The notes beneath the pieces were generated by a model, which had not been told where the DNA came from, ran no database searches, and saw only the letters and a program-made list of their open reading frames with translations. A DNA stretch of 64,000 nt from JBBQYA01 sp031412335 (GTDB lineage Bacteria; Bacteroidota; Bacteroidia; Sphingobacteriales; Sphingobacteriaceae). The position numbers and the translations under genes are program-made. The stretch is taken from NCBI GenBank assembly GCA_031412335.1, contig JANOCT010000008.1, positions 8,163-72,162 of the forward strand. The letters are read 5' to 3'. Positions 18,223-26,419 of the stretch are shown here, in pieces. Each line of letters starts with the position of its first letter. Position 1 is the stretch's first letter.

Positions 18223-19317
18223 TTATTTTTTAAATGCTGTTACATTGTATTCAATACTTTTCAACTTAAATTTTCCATATACAAATTCTCCATCGGGGTA
18301 ATGCCAAACGGCTTCGCCATATTTCCAAATATTGATTCCGTTTATTTCAGCGTAATCTTTCACAGGCGTGGAGAAACGGTATTGTTTCATATCAATAGCC
18401 GAGCGGTCATCAGAAATAAAATTGATGAGTTGCCCCAGCTCATTAAAATAAAGGATGGCACTTATTTTATTTATACCGTTTGTAAAAGTGGCTTTCGCAG
18501 ATAAACTATCAATAACCGTCCATTCGATTCTTTTATCAACTAAAGTGGCAGGCGCCATTAAGCACATATCGTTAAACACTGTTACCGTTTCTGCTTTGGT
18601 CATTATTGCACCTTTTATATTTACTACATTAAAAAAACCAAATAATTTTATTTGCATACTAGCCGCAGCATTTTGGTAACAATGATAACCAGGGACTGTA
18701 GTTCCATACATTTCCCCTTTCATAAAAAACAACCTTGTTGGTTCATCAAAGAAATTATATTGTACAGAAGTAAATTTGAACCAGTCTTTTCCTTTGTCTC
18801 TCATTTCGCCATCAAATACTACTTTCATATTTTTTACTTTCGGTTTGTTTAAAACATTGCAATAGCGCAAATATTTTTGAACAGGTAACGGTAATGATTG
18901 AATATCATTTTCAGTTATTAAATCAATTTTATTAATACTAGTTTTAACCAGGTTTGATTTTATATCTTTAATAAAGGTTGACTCAAAATATTGACTACTA
19001 AAAGCTGCAATGGCAACAAGCAGCACCATTACGTTTGCAATGGTTCCAAACTTTGCATCTTTCCAAACAGTTATAATAAGTATTTGTGAAATAACGGCAG
19101 CTACAACAGCGATGTATGGCCAGCTTTCTTTTTTCAATAAGAATAGCATAACAGCCACAAAAAACAGTATGGCAGTAATAAGCCAAATCGAACCTGCAGG
19201 CTTGGAAATATATTTTGTTAGTTGAGTTATGTTGCCATAGCTGTAAGCTTTTGCAAAACCCATAAAATGAATAAGGCCGTGAAAGAGGGTGATAATTATG
19301 AAGATATATTTAAGCAT
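18223..19317 (-). CDS. DUF6544/DUF6920-like membrane-anchored protein
   Basis: 364 residues. Four membrane segments fill residues 1-110; a soluble C-terminal domain begins at LPLPVQKYLRYCNVLNKPKVKNMKVVFDGEMR and continues with PGYHCYQNAAASMQIKLFGFFNV, MCLMAPATLVDKRIEW, FNELGQLINFISDDR and YGEAVWHYPDGEFVYGKFKL. The PVQRYLR start and the AELMRYLAExxW-like middle match the family known as DUF6544 or DUF6920, whose role is unknown. A palindrome (19364-19386) lies in its upstream spacer and may be its operator. Confidence 0.75.
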   Translation of the reverse strand: MLKYIFIIITLFHGLIHFMGFAKAYSYGNITQLTKYISKPAGSIWLITAILFFVAVMLFLLKKESWPYIAVVAAVISQILIITVWKDAKFGTIANVMVLLVAIAAFSSQYFESTFIKDIKSNLVKTSINKIDLITENDIQSLPLPVQKYLRYCNVLNKPKVKNMKVVFDGEMRDKGKDWFKFTSVQYNFFDEPTRLFFMKGEMYGTTVPGYHCYQNAAASMQIKLFGFFNVVNIKGAIMTKAETVTVFNDMCLMAPATLVDKRIEWTVIDSLSAKATFTNGINKISAILYFNELGQLINFISDDRSAIDMKQYRFSTPVKDYAEINGINIWKYGEAVWHYPDGEFVYGKFKLKSIEYNVTAFKK

Positions 19318-19363
19318 AATTTTATTTAAAATCTTTTTCTAATTATTTAAAACCGAGCATATT

Positions 19364-19386
19364 TTTAGGGTAATGCGTTACCTAAA
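19364..19386. promoter_or_regulatory. Operator-like inverted repeat
   Basis: TTTAGGGTAA, a 4-base centre TGCG, then TTACCTAAA; the arms pair over nine positions with one extra G on the left. It sits 47 bases upstream of the DUF6920-like ATG, where a repressor would bind. No T-tract follows on the minus strand, so a terminator of the MFS gene is less likely. Confidence 0.4.
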
Positions 19387-19475
19387 TATGAAGAATTATT
19401 TCACTGTTTACTGATATAAAAAAACGATGACATACAATATTTTAAGTATTCATACATAATTATTTTCAATTAATT

Positions 19476-20663
19476 TCATTCTGCAACAGCTATAACCTTA
19501 TTTAATGTTGTAAAAAATATAAAATACAGTACCACCAAAAACGTAGCAATTGCAGGGATTATAAAAGTTGTGCTTGCCCCAAATTTATACCAGAGTAATC
19601 CTGCAAAAGAACTTGCTAACATTGTGCAAATACTTTGAAAACCTGCGTAAGTTCCGATGGCGGTTGCAGTATCTTTTTTATCTATAATATTGCTAATCCA
19701 TGCTTTTGAAATTCCCTCTGTAGCGGCTGCATATATTCCGTAAAGGAAAAATAAGCCAAATAAGACATACAAATTATTTGTAACACCCATGCCCAAATAA
19801 ACAATCGCAAAAAGTATTAGCCCGAAAATAAATATTTTTCGTAAGCCTACTTTATCTGCCAGTATTCCAATTGGGAAAGAAGATAAAGCATAAATGAGAT
19901 TATAAAAAATGTAGAGGCCAATTACTTGTGTATCGTCCAAACCTGTTTGTTTTGCTTTTAGTATGAGGAATACATCTGAACTATTAAAGAGTGTAAAAGC
20001 TAATAAACCAGCAACAACTTTACGATATGCTGGAGGGCTTTCTTTCCAATACTTAAATACAGAATTAATTGATGTTGAAGTTTTTTTTAAAATAATTCTT
20101 TCCTTTTTTTCTTTTAAAAAAAAAGTAGAAATAACTGCCAATACCCCGGGAATAAAAGCTATATAAAATAGAGTTTTATAATCTTCAGGATAAAAATATA
20201 AATAAAGTAAAGCCAATGAAGGTCCTAATACCGCCCCCAGCGTATCCATTGAGCGATGGAATCCAAATATTTTACCTTTTGTTTCGGCTGTAGCTTCATC
20301 AGAAAGAATGGCATCTCTTGCTCCAGTTCTTATTCCTTTTCCAAAACGATCTATGGTACGGGCAAAGAAAATCCAAAGTGGATAAATGAAAATTGCCATC
20401 ATTGGTTTTGATATAGCACTTAAAGCATAACCAATTTGAACAAAAGGAACCCGCCTGCCAGTATTATCAGAAAGTTTACCAAAATACCCCTTACTCAATC
20501 CAGCCGTTGCTTCAGCAACACCTTCTAACACACCAATTAATACAACCGAAAATCCAATGGCTTTTAAGTAAATGGGCATAATCGGATACAGCATTTCACT
20601 AGCTGTATCTGTAAACAAACTTACTAAGGACAAGGTCCAAATGGTTTTTGTGATGTATTTCAT
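19476..20663 (-). CDS. MFS transporter
   Basis: 395 residues, twelve predicted membrane segments. The N-terminus IWTLSLVSLFTDTASEMLYPIMPIYLKAIGFSVVLIGVLEGVAEATAGLSKGYFGKLSDNTGRRVPFV carries the DxxGRR loop 2-3 motif, and RFGKGIRTGARDAILSD after segment 4 is typical of a branch of Bacteroidota and proteobacterial MFS exporters with unknown substrate. It lies 43 bp downstream of the Acg-like nitroreductase gene and is probably cotranscribed with it. Confidence 0.9.
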   Translation of the reverse strand: MKYITKTIWTLSLVSLFTDTASEMLYPIMPIYLKAIGFSVVLIGVLEGVAEATAGLSKGYFGKLSDNTGRRVPFVQIGYALSAISKPMMAIFIYPLWIFFARTIDRFGKGIRTGARDAILSDEATAETKGKIFGFHRSMDTLGAVLGPSLALLYLYFYPEDYKTLFYIAFIPGVLAVISTFFLKEKKERIILKKTSTSINSVFKYWKESPPAYRKVVAGLLAFTLFNSSDVFLILKAKQTGLDDTQVIGLYIFYNLIYALSSFPIGILADKVGLRKIFIFGLILFAIVYLGMGVTNNLYVLFGLFFLYGIYAAATEGISKAWISNIIDKKDTATAIGTYAGFQSICTMLASSFAGLLWYKFGASTTFIIPAIATFLVVLYFIFFTTLNKVIAVAE

Positions 20664-20706
20664 TTTTTTCTACCTAATTAAAAAAATAATTTTACGTGAT
20701 GTGAAT

Positions 20707-21825
20707 TTACGTTCGTATAAAATTCTCAACCGAACGCCGCAACGATGCCGGCTCTGGATATTTTTTTAAGTACCCAGTTCGTAAAATAAATTGAACTGGT
20801 TCGTTAATGCCAATTGATTGATTCAGGATCTGATTGGTTGCTGCTTCTTCAATTATCTGCGTCATTGGATGAATGGCAATATTCCTTTCCCTTATTTTTA
20901 ACCATAGCCTTTGTAAACGTTTACCGGTTTCCAGTAATGTAGTTACCGAATTATTTTTGCTTGTAATTAATAACCATCCTGCCGATGTATGTGAAACTTC
21001 CTTTACCACTTTATCAATACTTTGATCTCTAAAGCTTTTTTTCATCACATCTTTTTTGCTATAAAAATTCCGCAGGTACCAGCCTGGTATTCCTTCTATT
21101 TCCATACCAGCCAGTGTTAGTCCGTCTAAATGTGCTGCTGCATCTTTATTGGAAAACCTTATCCAGTTGGCCAATTCACTTTGTGCATCATCCCTGTAAG
21201 CCTGTATTCTATTGGCTTCAATGGTTTGTTCATTCAACCATAGATGTTCTTTTGCCGTGTTGGGAATGTAGTGGATGAAATCCTTTTCCTCATTAATTAA
21301 ATAAGCATTGTCTTCTTTTTTAATTACATCATTTAAATAGTTTGAACGTACAGTACGGCGAAGTTTTATTTTTTCAACATCATATTTAAAAATACCATTG
21401 GCTCTAAAAAGCTTTACATCAACTATGTTTTCATCCTGGTTGGTGGTTGCTACAATAGTAAAATGACAATCGTACCCAAGGTTATTTGCAGCATACTCCA
21501 GGTTTTGTAAAAATGTTCCGATAGATAAAATGGTTTCCCTTTGTGTTGGGTCAACTCCGGGAAGCCAACGGTTTTTGTCATTGCCAATTATCCAATGAAA
21601 GGGTTCAATATACTTTACAAACCAGGGCTGTGTGTTGTGACCGCTTGGGGCAAGGGAGGCTAAAAATAATATTTGCTTTTCATCTGGTTGTAGCGGAATT
21701 TTTGGTGTTTCACTTGGAATGTTATTTGCTCTGACAAAGTTACTTTTATCACTACCTAAATAATAAGTTACCCCGGCTATAATGATTGTTGCACCAGCTA
21801 GACCAATAAATTCCCTACGTTTCAT
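20707..21825 (-). CDS. Acg-like nitroreductase with twin-arginine-type signal
   Basis: 372 residues from the ATG at 21825. The open frame extends five codons to a TTG (21840), but the ATG overlaps the stop of the upstream gene as ATGA, which supports it. MKRREFIGLAGATIIIAGVTYYLG looks like a Tat signal or signal anchor. The body has LASLAPSGHNTQPWFVKYIEP (FMN-binding start), RWLPGVDPTQRETILSIGTFLQNLEYAANNLGYD, the LRRTVRSNY element and a C-terminal LRTGYLKKYPEPASLRRSVENF. This matches the Acg family of split nitroreductases, whose mycobacterial members may bind flavin without turnover. If exported it would act outside the cytoplasm. Confidence 0.82.
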   Translation of the reverse strand: MKRREFIGLAGATIIIAGVTYYLGSDKSNFVRANNIPSETPKIPLQPDEKQILFLASLAPSGHNTQPWFVKYIEPFHWIIGNDKNRWLPGVDPTQRETILSIGTFLQNLEYAANNLGYDCHFTIVATTNQDENIVDVKLFRANGIFKYDVEKIKLRRTVRSNYLNDVIKKEDNAYLINEEKDFIHYIPNTAKEHLWLNEQTIEANRIQAYRDDAQSELANWIRFSNKDAAAHLDGLTLAGMEIEGIPGWYLRNFYSKKDVMKKSFRDQSIDKVVKEVSHTSAGWLLITSKNNSVTTLLETGKRLQRLWLKIRERNIAIHPMTQIIEEAATNQILNQSIGINEPVQFILRTGYLKKYPEPASLRRSVENFIRT

Positions 21826-22430
21826 TTGTACTTTTTCCAAATTCTTGCTCCTACACGCACCACAGGAGAAAAGTCAGCATTTGGTATGTTGTAGATTTTA
21901 CCATCGAAATTTGCACTTTTATCTCCACGTAAATAAAGATGCATTCCTGGTTGTATGTAAAAAACACGACCTACAAAAAACTGATAGCTGATACCTAAAC
22001 CGGTATCTGTACTTTTCACATTCTGTTTATTGCCTGTACTTGTTTGAGTTATTTCGAACGTGTGAAATTCTAAGTATGAATAAAGTTCTAAATTTTTCCA
22101 AATGTTGTATCCAAAGAAAACCCCCGGTGATGTGGTGTAGAATCTTTTAAACTGCGGAGATGAATTTTCTATGCCTGCCTTTTCAGCATCATAAGTTCCG
22201 CCGTTTATTATGCTCGCCCTTAACCTGAATTTCTGATAGCGATAGCCAACGGCAAAATGATAACCGCCCGTAAAAAACATAGGAACAAGGCTTTCTACTT
22301 CAACGGCATGTTTAACTTCATAATTACGTGGAGTAGGTTTCCAGTATCTTTCACTAAATGTTTTAGTTTGAGCAAGCAAATTCGTTGTAAAAATAAGTAG
22401 GCTCATACAAACAATTATAAGTGCTTTCAT
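21822..22430 (-). CDS. Secreted outer-membrane barrel-like protein
   Basis: 202 residues from the ATG at 22430 (MKALIIVCMSLLIFTTNLLAQ, signal peptide with cleavage after LLAQ). The frame reaches a TTG at 22463 inside the Dps gene, which I reject. Alternating hydrophobic strands (FTGGYHFAVGYRYQKFRLRASIINGG, GVFFGYNIWKNLELYSYLEFHTFEI, GLGISYQFFVGRVFYIQPGMHLYLRG, SPVVRVGARIWKKYK) suggest an eight-stranded barrel. Family not recognised. It is translationally coupled (4-base overlap) to the Acg-like gene and lies 5 bp after dps. Confidence 0.75.
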   Translation of the reverse strand: MKALIIVCMSLLIFTTNLLAQTKTFSERYWKPTPRNYEVKHAVEVESLVPMFFTGGYHFAVGYRYQKFRLRASIINGGTYDAEKAGIENSSPQFKRFYTTSPGVFFGYNIWKNLELYSYLEFHTFEITQTSTGNKQNVKSTDTGLGISYQFFVGRVFYIQPGMHLYLRGDKSANFDGKIYNIPNADFSPVVRVGARIWKKYK

Positions 22431-22435
22431 TTTTC

Positions 22436-22909
22436 TTATTTTAGATGTGAACGTAAAAACCAAGCCATTTTTTCATGGCTTTCCATAAGTCCTGTTACAA
22501 AATCACTAGACCCAGCATCATTGTGTTTATCTGCAAAAGGCTTTATGTTTTCACGTAAATGAATTATGATACTTTCATGATCTTCTAAGAGCTCTTTTAT
22601 AAAGCCTTGACTATCGTTTTGTTCTCTATTTTGTTCAGTTAGGTGTGTTAAACCCAAATACGATTTTAAAGTCGCCGGCGCAAAATGCCCAAGAGAACGA
22701 ATACGTTCTGCCACAGAGTCAATAAATTCATCTAATTGACCAAATTGACTTTCAAAAAATTTATGCTTATCGTAAAAGTCAGCACCTTCAATATTCCAGT
22801 GAGCATTTTTGGTTTTAATATAAAGTACGGTTTCATCAGATAATACTTTTGCTAATTCATTTGCAACAGCTTGGCGGTTGGTTTCGGTTATTCCTATTTC
22901 TGTTTTCAT
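22436..22909 (-). CDS. dps: Dps family DNA-protecting ferritin
   Basis: 157 residues from the ATG at 22909; the frame extends to an unsupported TTG at 22939 that would overlap the OsmC gene. The inter-subunit ferroxidase ligands are all present with canonical spacing: His37 (AHWNIEG), His49, Asp64 and Glu68 (DSVAER). It should oxidise Fe2+ with H2O2 and store it in a dodecamer, protecting DNA. Short spacers (22 bp and 5 bp) place it in an operon with OsmC and the barrel/Acg-like/MFS genes. Confidence 0.95.
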   Translation of the reverse strand: MKTEIGITETNRQAVANELAKVLSDETVLYIKTKNAHWNIEGADFYDKHKFFESQFGQLDEFIDSVAERIRSLGHFAPATLKSYLGLTHLTEQNREQNDSQGFIKELLEDHESIIIHLRENIKPFADKHNDAGSSDFVTGLMESHEKMAWFLRSHLK

Positions 22910-22931
22910 GTTTTTATTTTTTTTATAAATT

Positions 22932-23369
22932 TTATTCAATTGATATGATTGGATCTAAAGAGATTTTAGTTTTTGTTGAGTTTACAATTGCAAAAGCCTT
23001 TTCACTCATTTCAAGTACCTTTTTTGCTTTGGCTTCTGTTCGAATAGAAGGAATAATTAGTGTTGGTTTTAAAACAATTTCTTTTAAAGTAAATTTGCCA
23101 TTTTCCTTTTCTATTATTCCAACTGCATTGCTTTCAAAACTGATAAATTGAAACTTTAAATTTTCTGCAACCAATAGAAAAGTTGACATTAAACAAGAGT
23201 TAATCGCAGCAACGAATAAATGTTCAGCAGTCCATTTTTCTTTAATCTTTTTCGGAAATTTTGTTGGTTCATCTACTTTAACTTTATTTCCAATATTAGA
23301 AGAACGTAAAGTTTTTTGAATTGCAGTGTTCCAAAGTAAATTTACTTCGTAATAATATGTATCTTCCAT
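22932..23369 (-). CDS. OsmC family protein lacking the second cysteine
   Basis: 145 residues. KIKEKWTAEHLFVAAINSCLMSTFLLVAENLKFQFISFES is the OsmC core with the first redox Cys (Cys59). Family members normally have a second Cys in a CPISNS/CLISNS motif near residue 125; here the segment is SEKAFAIVNSTK, so the second Cys is replaced. Classic two-Cys hydroperoxidase chemistry is therefore doubtful; it could be a one-Cys enzyme or a binding protein. It is 22 bp upstream of dps. Confidence 0.88.
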   Translation of the reverse strand: MEDTYYYEVNLLWNTAIQKTLRSSNIGNKVKVDEPTKFPKKIKEKWTAEHLFVAAINSCLMSTFLLVAENLKFQFISFESNAVGIIEKENGKFTLKEIVLKPTLIIPSIRTEAKAKKVLEMSEKAFAIVNSTKTKISLDPIISIE

Positions 23370-23400
23370 TTTAAATTTGAATATCTTTTTAGAACGAATA

Positions 23401-23889
23401 CTAATTCACATTATCTCTAAACAAGTCTTTAATTGATTTTCCAAATTCACTCATATCGTGTTTAAATTCTCTTTTAAAGGATTGGTTTTTTTCGGACATT
23501 TTAGCATCAAAACTCTTTAAATCATTTTCGAATTCAACATTTCTCTTTTTAAGTGTTTCTTCAAGTGATACCATATTACTTTTTGCTTTGTTAAAATCTG
23601 CTCTTAATTTTTTTTCATCACTTTTACTTGCTTTTTTAATTTTCAAATCCAATCTCTTCAAATCACTTTCCATTTGTAATATTGAACTATCAGCTTCATT
23701 CTGAAAATTATTCCATTCAGCTTTTTCTTTAGCTTTTTCGGCTTCGATTTCATTTTCCTGAGCAATAATCAAGTCGGTTTTTACTTCTGTTAAATTTTCT
23801 TTTGAGTCTTTTACTTTCTTATTGGTAGTTTGTACACAACTATACATAAATGCTGATGTAGCAATAATTAATATTATTAATTTTTTCAT
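23401..23889 (-). CDS. Coiled-coil lipoprotein
   Basis: 162 residues. The lipoprotein signal LIILIIATSAFMYSC (Cys18) is followed by an almost entirely charged helix (Lys, Glu and Asp rich, heptad-like, about 25-150) and a short amphipathic end (FKHDMSEFGKSIKDLFRDN). No named family; similar Bacteroidota proteins are annotated as hypothetical lipoproteins. It may act as an envelope spacer or stress protein, which is inference. 31 bp precede the OsmC gene, with a 119-bp spacer upstream, so it may head that operon. Confidence 0.75.
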   Translation of the reverse strand: MKKLIILIIATSAFMYSCVQTTNKKVKDSKENLTEVKTDLIIAQENEIEAEKAKEKAEWNNFQNEADSSILQMESDLKRLDLKIKKASKSDEKKLRADFNKAKSNMVSLEETLKKRNVEFENDLKSFDAKMSEKNQSFKREFKHDMSEFGKSIKDLFRDNVN

Positions 23890-24008
23890 GATTTTATTTT
23901 TTTGAAAGATTAAATTGAATTCATTTTGTTTTTTGTTTTCTTTAAAATTGCTAAATCCACAATAAGAATATATTTAGAAGAACTTTAGCATTTTATTTAA
24001 AATTTATT

Positions 24009-24713
24009 TTAATCAATCCATTTCTTTTGTTTTTCTCCTTTTAAAGTTTTTAATAATAAATCAGCTACAGCTTCAGAAGAGGCAGGATTTTGCCCTGTTA
24101 TTAATAATCCATCTTGTTTTGAGTATGAACCCCAATCTTTACCATTACTATAATGTGCGCCAAGTTTTTTAAGTTCATCTTCCAATAAAAACGGCACAAT
24201 TTTACTAAGCTTTACACCTTCTTCTTCTGTGTTTGTAAATCCAGTAAGGTGTTTACCTTTTACAAGTGATTCACCATTTTTTGCTTTCGTATTAATTAAA
24301 GCTGCAGGTGCATGACAAACAAAAGCAATGGGTTTTTGATGATTGTAAAACTCTTCAATTAATTTAATAGAGATTTTATCAATAGCTAAATCCCACATTG
24401 GGCCGTGCCCTCCAGGATAAAAAACTGCGTCAAAATCTTCTTGTTTCACAGAATCCAGTTTAATGGTATGTGCAACTTTGTCAATGAGTTCAGCATCTTC
24501 ATAAAATCTTTCCGAAGAAGGTGTCTGAGCATTTTCTTCTTCACTTTTAGGATCAACTGGTGGTTGTCCACCTTTTGGAGAGGCAATGGTAATTTCAGCT
24601 CCAGCGTCTGATAAAACATAATAAGGAGTTGCAAATTCTTCTACCCAGAAACCTGTTTTTTCACCAGTATCTCCTAGAGCACTGTGAGAAGTTAACACAA
24701 ATAATATTTTCAT
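24009..24713 (-). CDS. DJ-1/PfpI superfamily protein, Hsp31/HchA-like
   Basis: 234 residues, type 1 glutamine-amidotransferase fold. The nucleophile elbow is FVCHAPAAL (Cys133-His134), the acid is in GFWVEEF (Glu25 or 26), and FYPGGHGPMWDL is the conserved loop. These proteins serve as glyoxalase III, deglycase or chaperone. The MDR reductase gene lies 23 bp upstream. Activity on methylglyoxal is inferred from family knowledge. Confidence 0.9.
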   Translation of the reverse strand: MKILFVLTSHSALGDTGEKTGFWVEEFATPYYVLSDAGAEITIASPKGGQPPVDPKSEEENAQTPSSERFYEDAELIDKVAHTIKLDSVKQEDFDAVFYPGGHGPMWDLAIDKISIKLIEEFYNHQKPIAFVCHAPAALINTKAKNGESLVKGKHLTGFTNTEEEGVKLSKIVPFLLEDELKKLGAHYSNGKDWGSYSKQDGLLITGQNPASSEAVADLLLKTLKGEKQKKWID

Positions 24714-24736
24714 TTTTCTTTTTTTTATAGTTTTTA

Positions 24737-25735
24737 TTAAATTTTTACAATCATTTTACCTTCATTTTTGCCTTCAAACAAATCAATAAATGCTTGAGGA
24801 ATATTATCAAATCCATCAATTATTGTTTCAATAAAAGTTATTTTGTCTTCTTTAAGCCAGGCAGTTAATTGCTTTATTGCTTCAGGAAATTTTTCTTTAA
24901 AATCTCCAACAATAAAACCTCGCATGGTCGCGCTCTTTGTTAAAATAATGGGTTGTAATCGAGGACCAAAATCAACTTCCGTATGATTGTAAAGTGAAAT
25001 GAATCCACAAACAGGCAATCTTGCATATTTATTTATGTTTGATAAAACTGCATCTGAAATCTCACCGCCAACATTGTCAAAATATATATCAACACCTTTT
25101 GGGCTAGCATTTATAACTGCTTCTTTTATGTTTTTAGTAGTCTTGTAATTGATAGCATGATCAAATTTAAACTTGGATGTAAGCATAGTTACTTTTTCAT
25201 CAGAACCTGCAATCCCAACTACTTTACATCCCATTATTTTACCAATCTGTCCAACTATTGTCCCAACAGCTCCTCCTGCACCCGATACAAAAAGTGTTTC
25301 ACCTTTTTTTGGTAATCCTATTTCAGTTAAACCTAAATAAGCTGTTAGTCCTGTCATTCCTAAAACTCCCAAGTAAGCAGATAATTTAGCTTCATTTTCG
25401 TCCACTTTTTGTAAACCTAATCCGTTAGAAATTTGATATTCTTTCCATTCTAAATTGCCCGTAAGAAAATCACCGGTTTTAAATGTAGCATGATTACTTG
25501 TCACAACTTCTGCTATTATTCCAGATTGTAAGGGTTTTTTTAATTCAAATGATGGAATATATGATTTTGAATCATTCATTCTTCCTCGCAAATATGGATC
25601 AACTGAAACATATAATGTTTTTAATAAAACTTCACCATCTTTTGCAATTGGGGTTTCTTCGGTAATGATTTTAAAATCACTCAAAGTCGGTTTTCCATAA
25701 GGACGGTTATTTAAAATAATTGCTTTATTGTTCAT
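24737..25735 (-). CDS. Zinc-free MDR NADP-dependent oxidoreductase
   Basis: 332 residues. PYLRGRMNDSKSY near the N-terminus, GMTGLTAYLGLTEIG, the NADP-binding VSGAGGAVGTIVGQIGKIMGCKVVGIAGSDEK and DIYFDNVGGEISDAVLSNI identify the leukotriene B4 dehydrogenase/CurA/YncB-like group (alkenal or enone reductases). No zinc ligands are seen. It should reduce reactive alpha,beta-unsaturated carbonyls. Likely operon with the DJ-1-like gene. Confidence 0.93.
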   Translation of the reverse strand: MNNKAIILNNRPYGKPTLSDFKIITEETPIAKDGEVLLKTLYVSVDPYLRGRMNDSKSYIPSFELKKPLQSGIIAEVVTSNHATFKTGDFLTGNLEWKEYQISNGLGLQKVDENEAKLSAYLGVLGMTGLTAYLGLTEIGLPKKGETLFVSGAGGAVGTIVGQIGKIMGCKVVGIAGSDEKVTMLTSKFKFDHAINYKTTKNIKEAVINASPKGVDIYFDNVGGEISDAVLSNINKYARLPVCGFISLYNHTEVDFGPRLQPIILTKSATMRGFIVGDFKEKFPEAIKQLTAWLKEDKITFIETIIDGFDNIPQAFIDLFEGKNEGKMIVKI

Positions 25736-25815
25736 AATTTTAATTTGGTGAGTTTTATAATATTCAATATGTGATTAGAGATTTTTACATTATTTAATGT
25801 TTAAAAATTTCCTTT

Positions 25816-26409
25816 TTAAAAATTAATAACAGTAACAATAATTTCGTTTCTTCTCCCAAATAATTGATAGGGAGGATTGTAACCTAAAAATCGAAATTGT
25901 CCTGAATAAGAAATTGAATTATTTTTTAAGGCGTTTTCAAGTTTCTCCATATTTTCTTTAATGTCTTTATCAGAAGCAAAACCTCCAAATCTTATCGCTG
26001 CTACATATTCATCAGAAGTGGTTCTTATTTTTACATCTGCATTGTTTGGCACAGGTAGGTTATCCTTATCATATTCAGCAGGCATTACAAAGCTCATTGT
26101 TGAAACAGAATCATTTATATCCATGTGCACAGGTGAGGTCATGGCAATTTTTTGTTGTTTTTTACTGCCTCCGAAAATAAATCCTGCCAATTTGTTAAAA
26201 CCAGAACTACCTAATTCTTTATAAGATTTAGCGGACGAAGTAATTGTTGCCATGGTTGTAGAGGGATAGAATCGTATTTCAAAATCCTTTTCGCTGCGAA
26301 CAATTTTGTATGCCTGGGTTTCTGAATTTCCTGATGCCATGGATAAATAGGTTTGAAAGACAATAAATAATACAATTAATATACTTATGACAATTAGCGT
26401 TATTTTCAT
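25816..26409 (-). CDS. SOUL family haem-binding protein
   Basis: 197 residues with an N-terminal signal anchor (about 3-22), then AYKIVRSEKDFEIRFYPSTTMATI, the SOUL start, GFNKLAGFIFGGSKKQQKIAMTSPVHMDI and the YDKDNLPVPNNADVKI and AAIRFGGFASDKDI elements. The family binds haem or porphyrins; bacterial roles are unclear. The anchor places it on the periplasmic side. It lies 10 bp downstream of the SSADH-like gene. Confidence 0.9.
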   Translation of the reverse strand: MKITLIVISILIVLFIVFQTYLSMASGNSETQAYKIVRSEKDFEIRFYPSTTMATITSSAKSYKELGSSGFNKLAGFIFGGSKKQQKIAMTSPVHMDINDSVSTMSFVMPAEYDKDNLPVPNNADVKIRTTSDEYVAAIRFGGFASDKDIKENMEKLENALKNNSISYSGQFRFLGYNPPYQLFGRRNEIIVTVINF

Positions 26410-26419
26410 TTTGTTTTTT

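Noticed and set aside
18028..18504. Long plus-strand open frame
   Set aside because: Lies antisense to the DUF6496 and DUF6920-like genes, which have clear family matches; the plus-strand translation has no recognisable motif.
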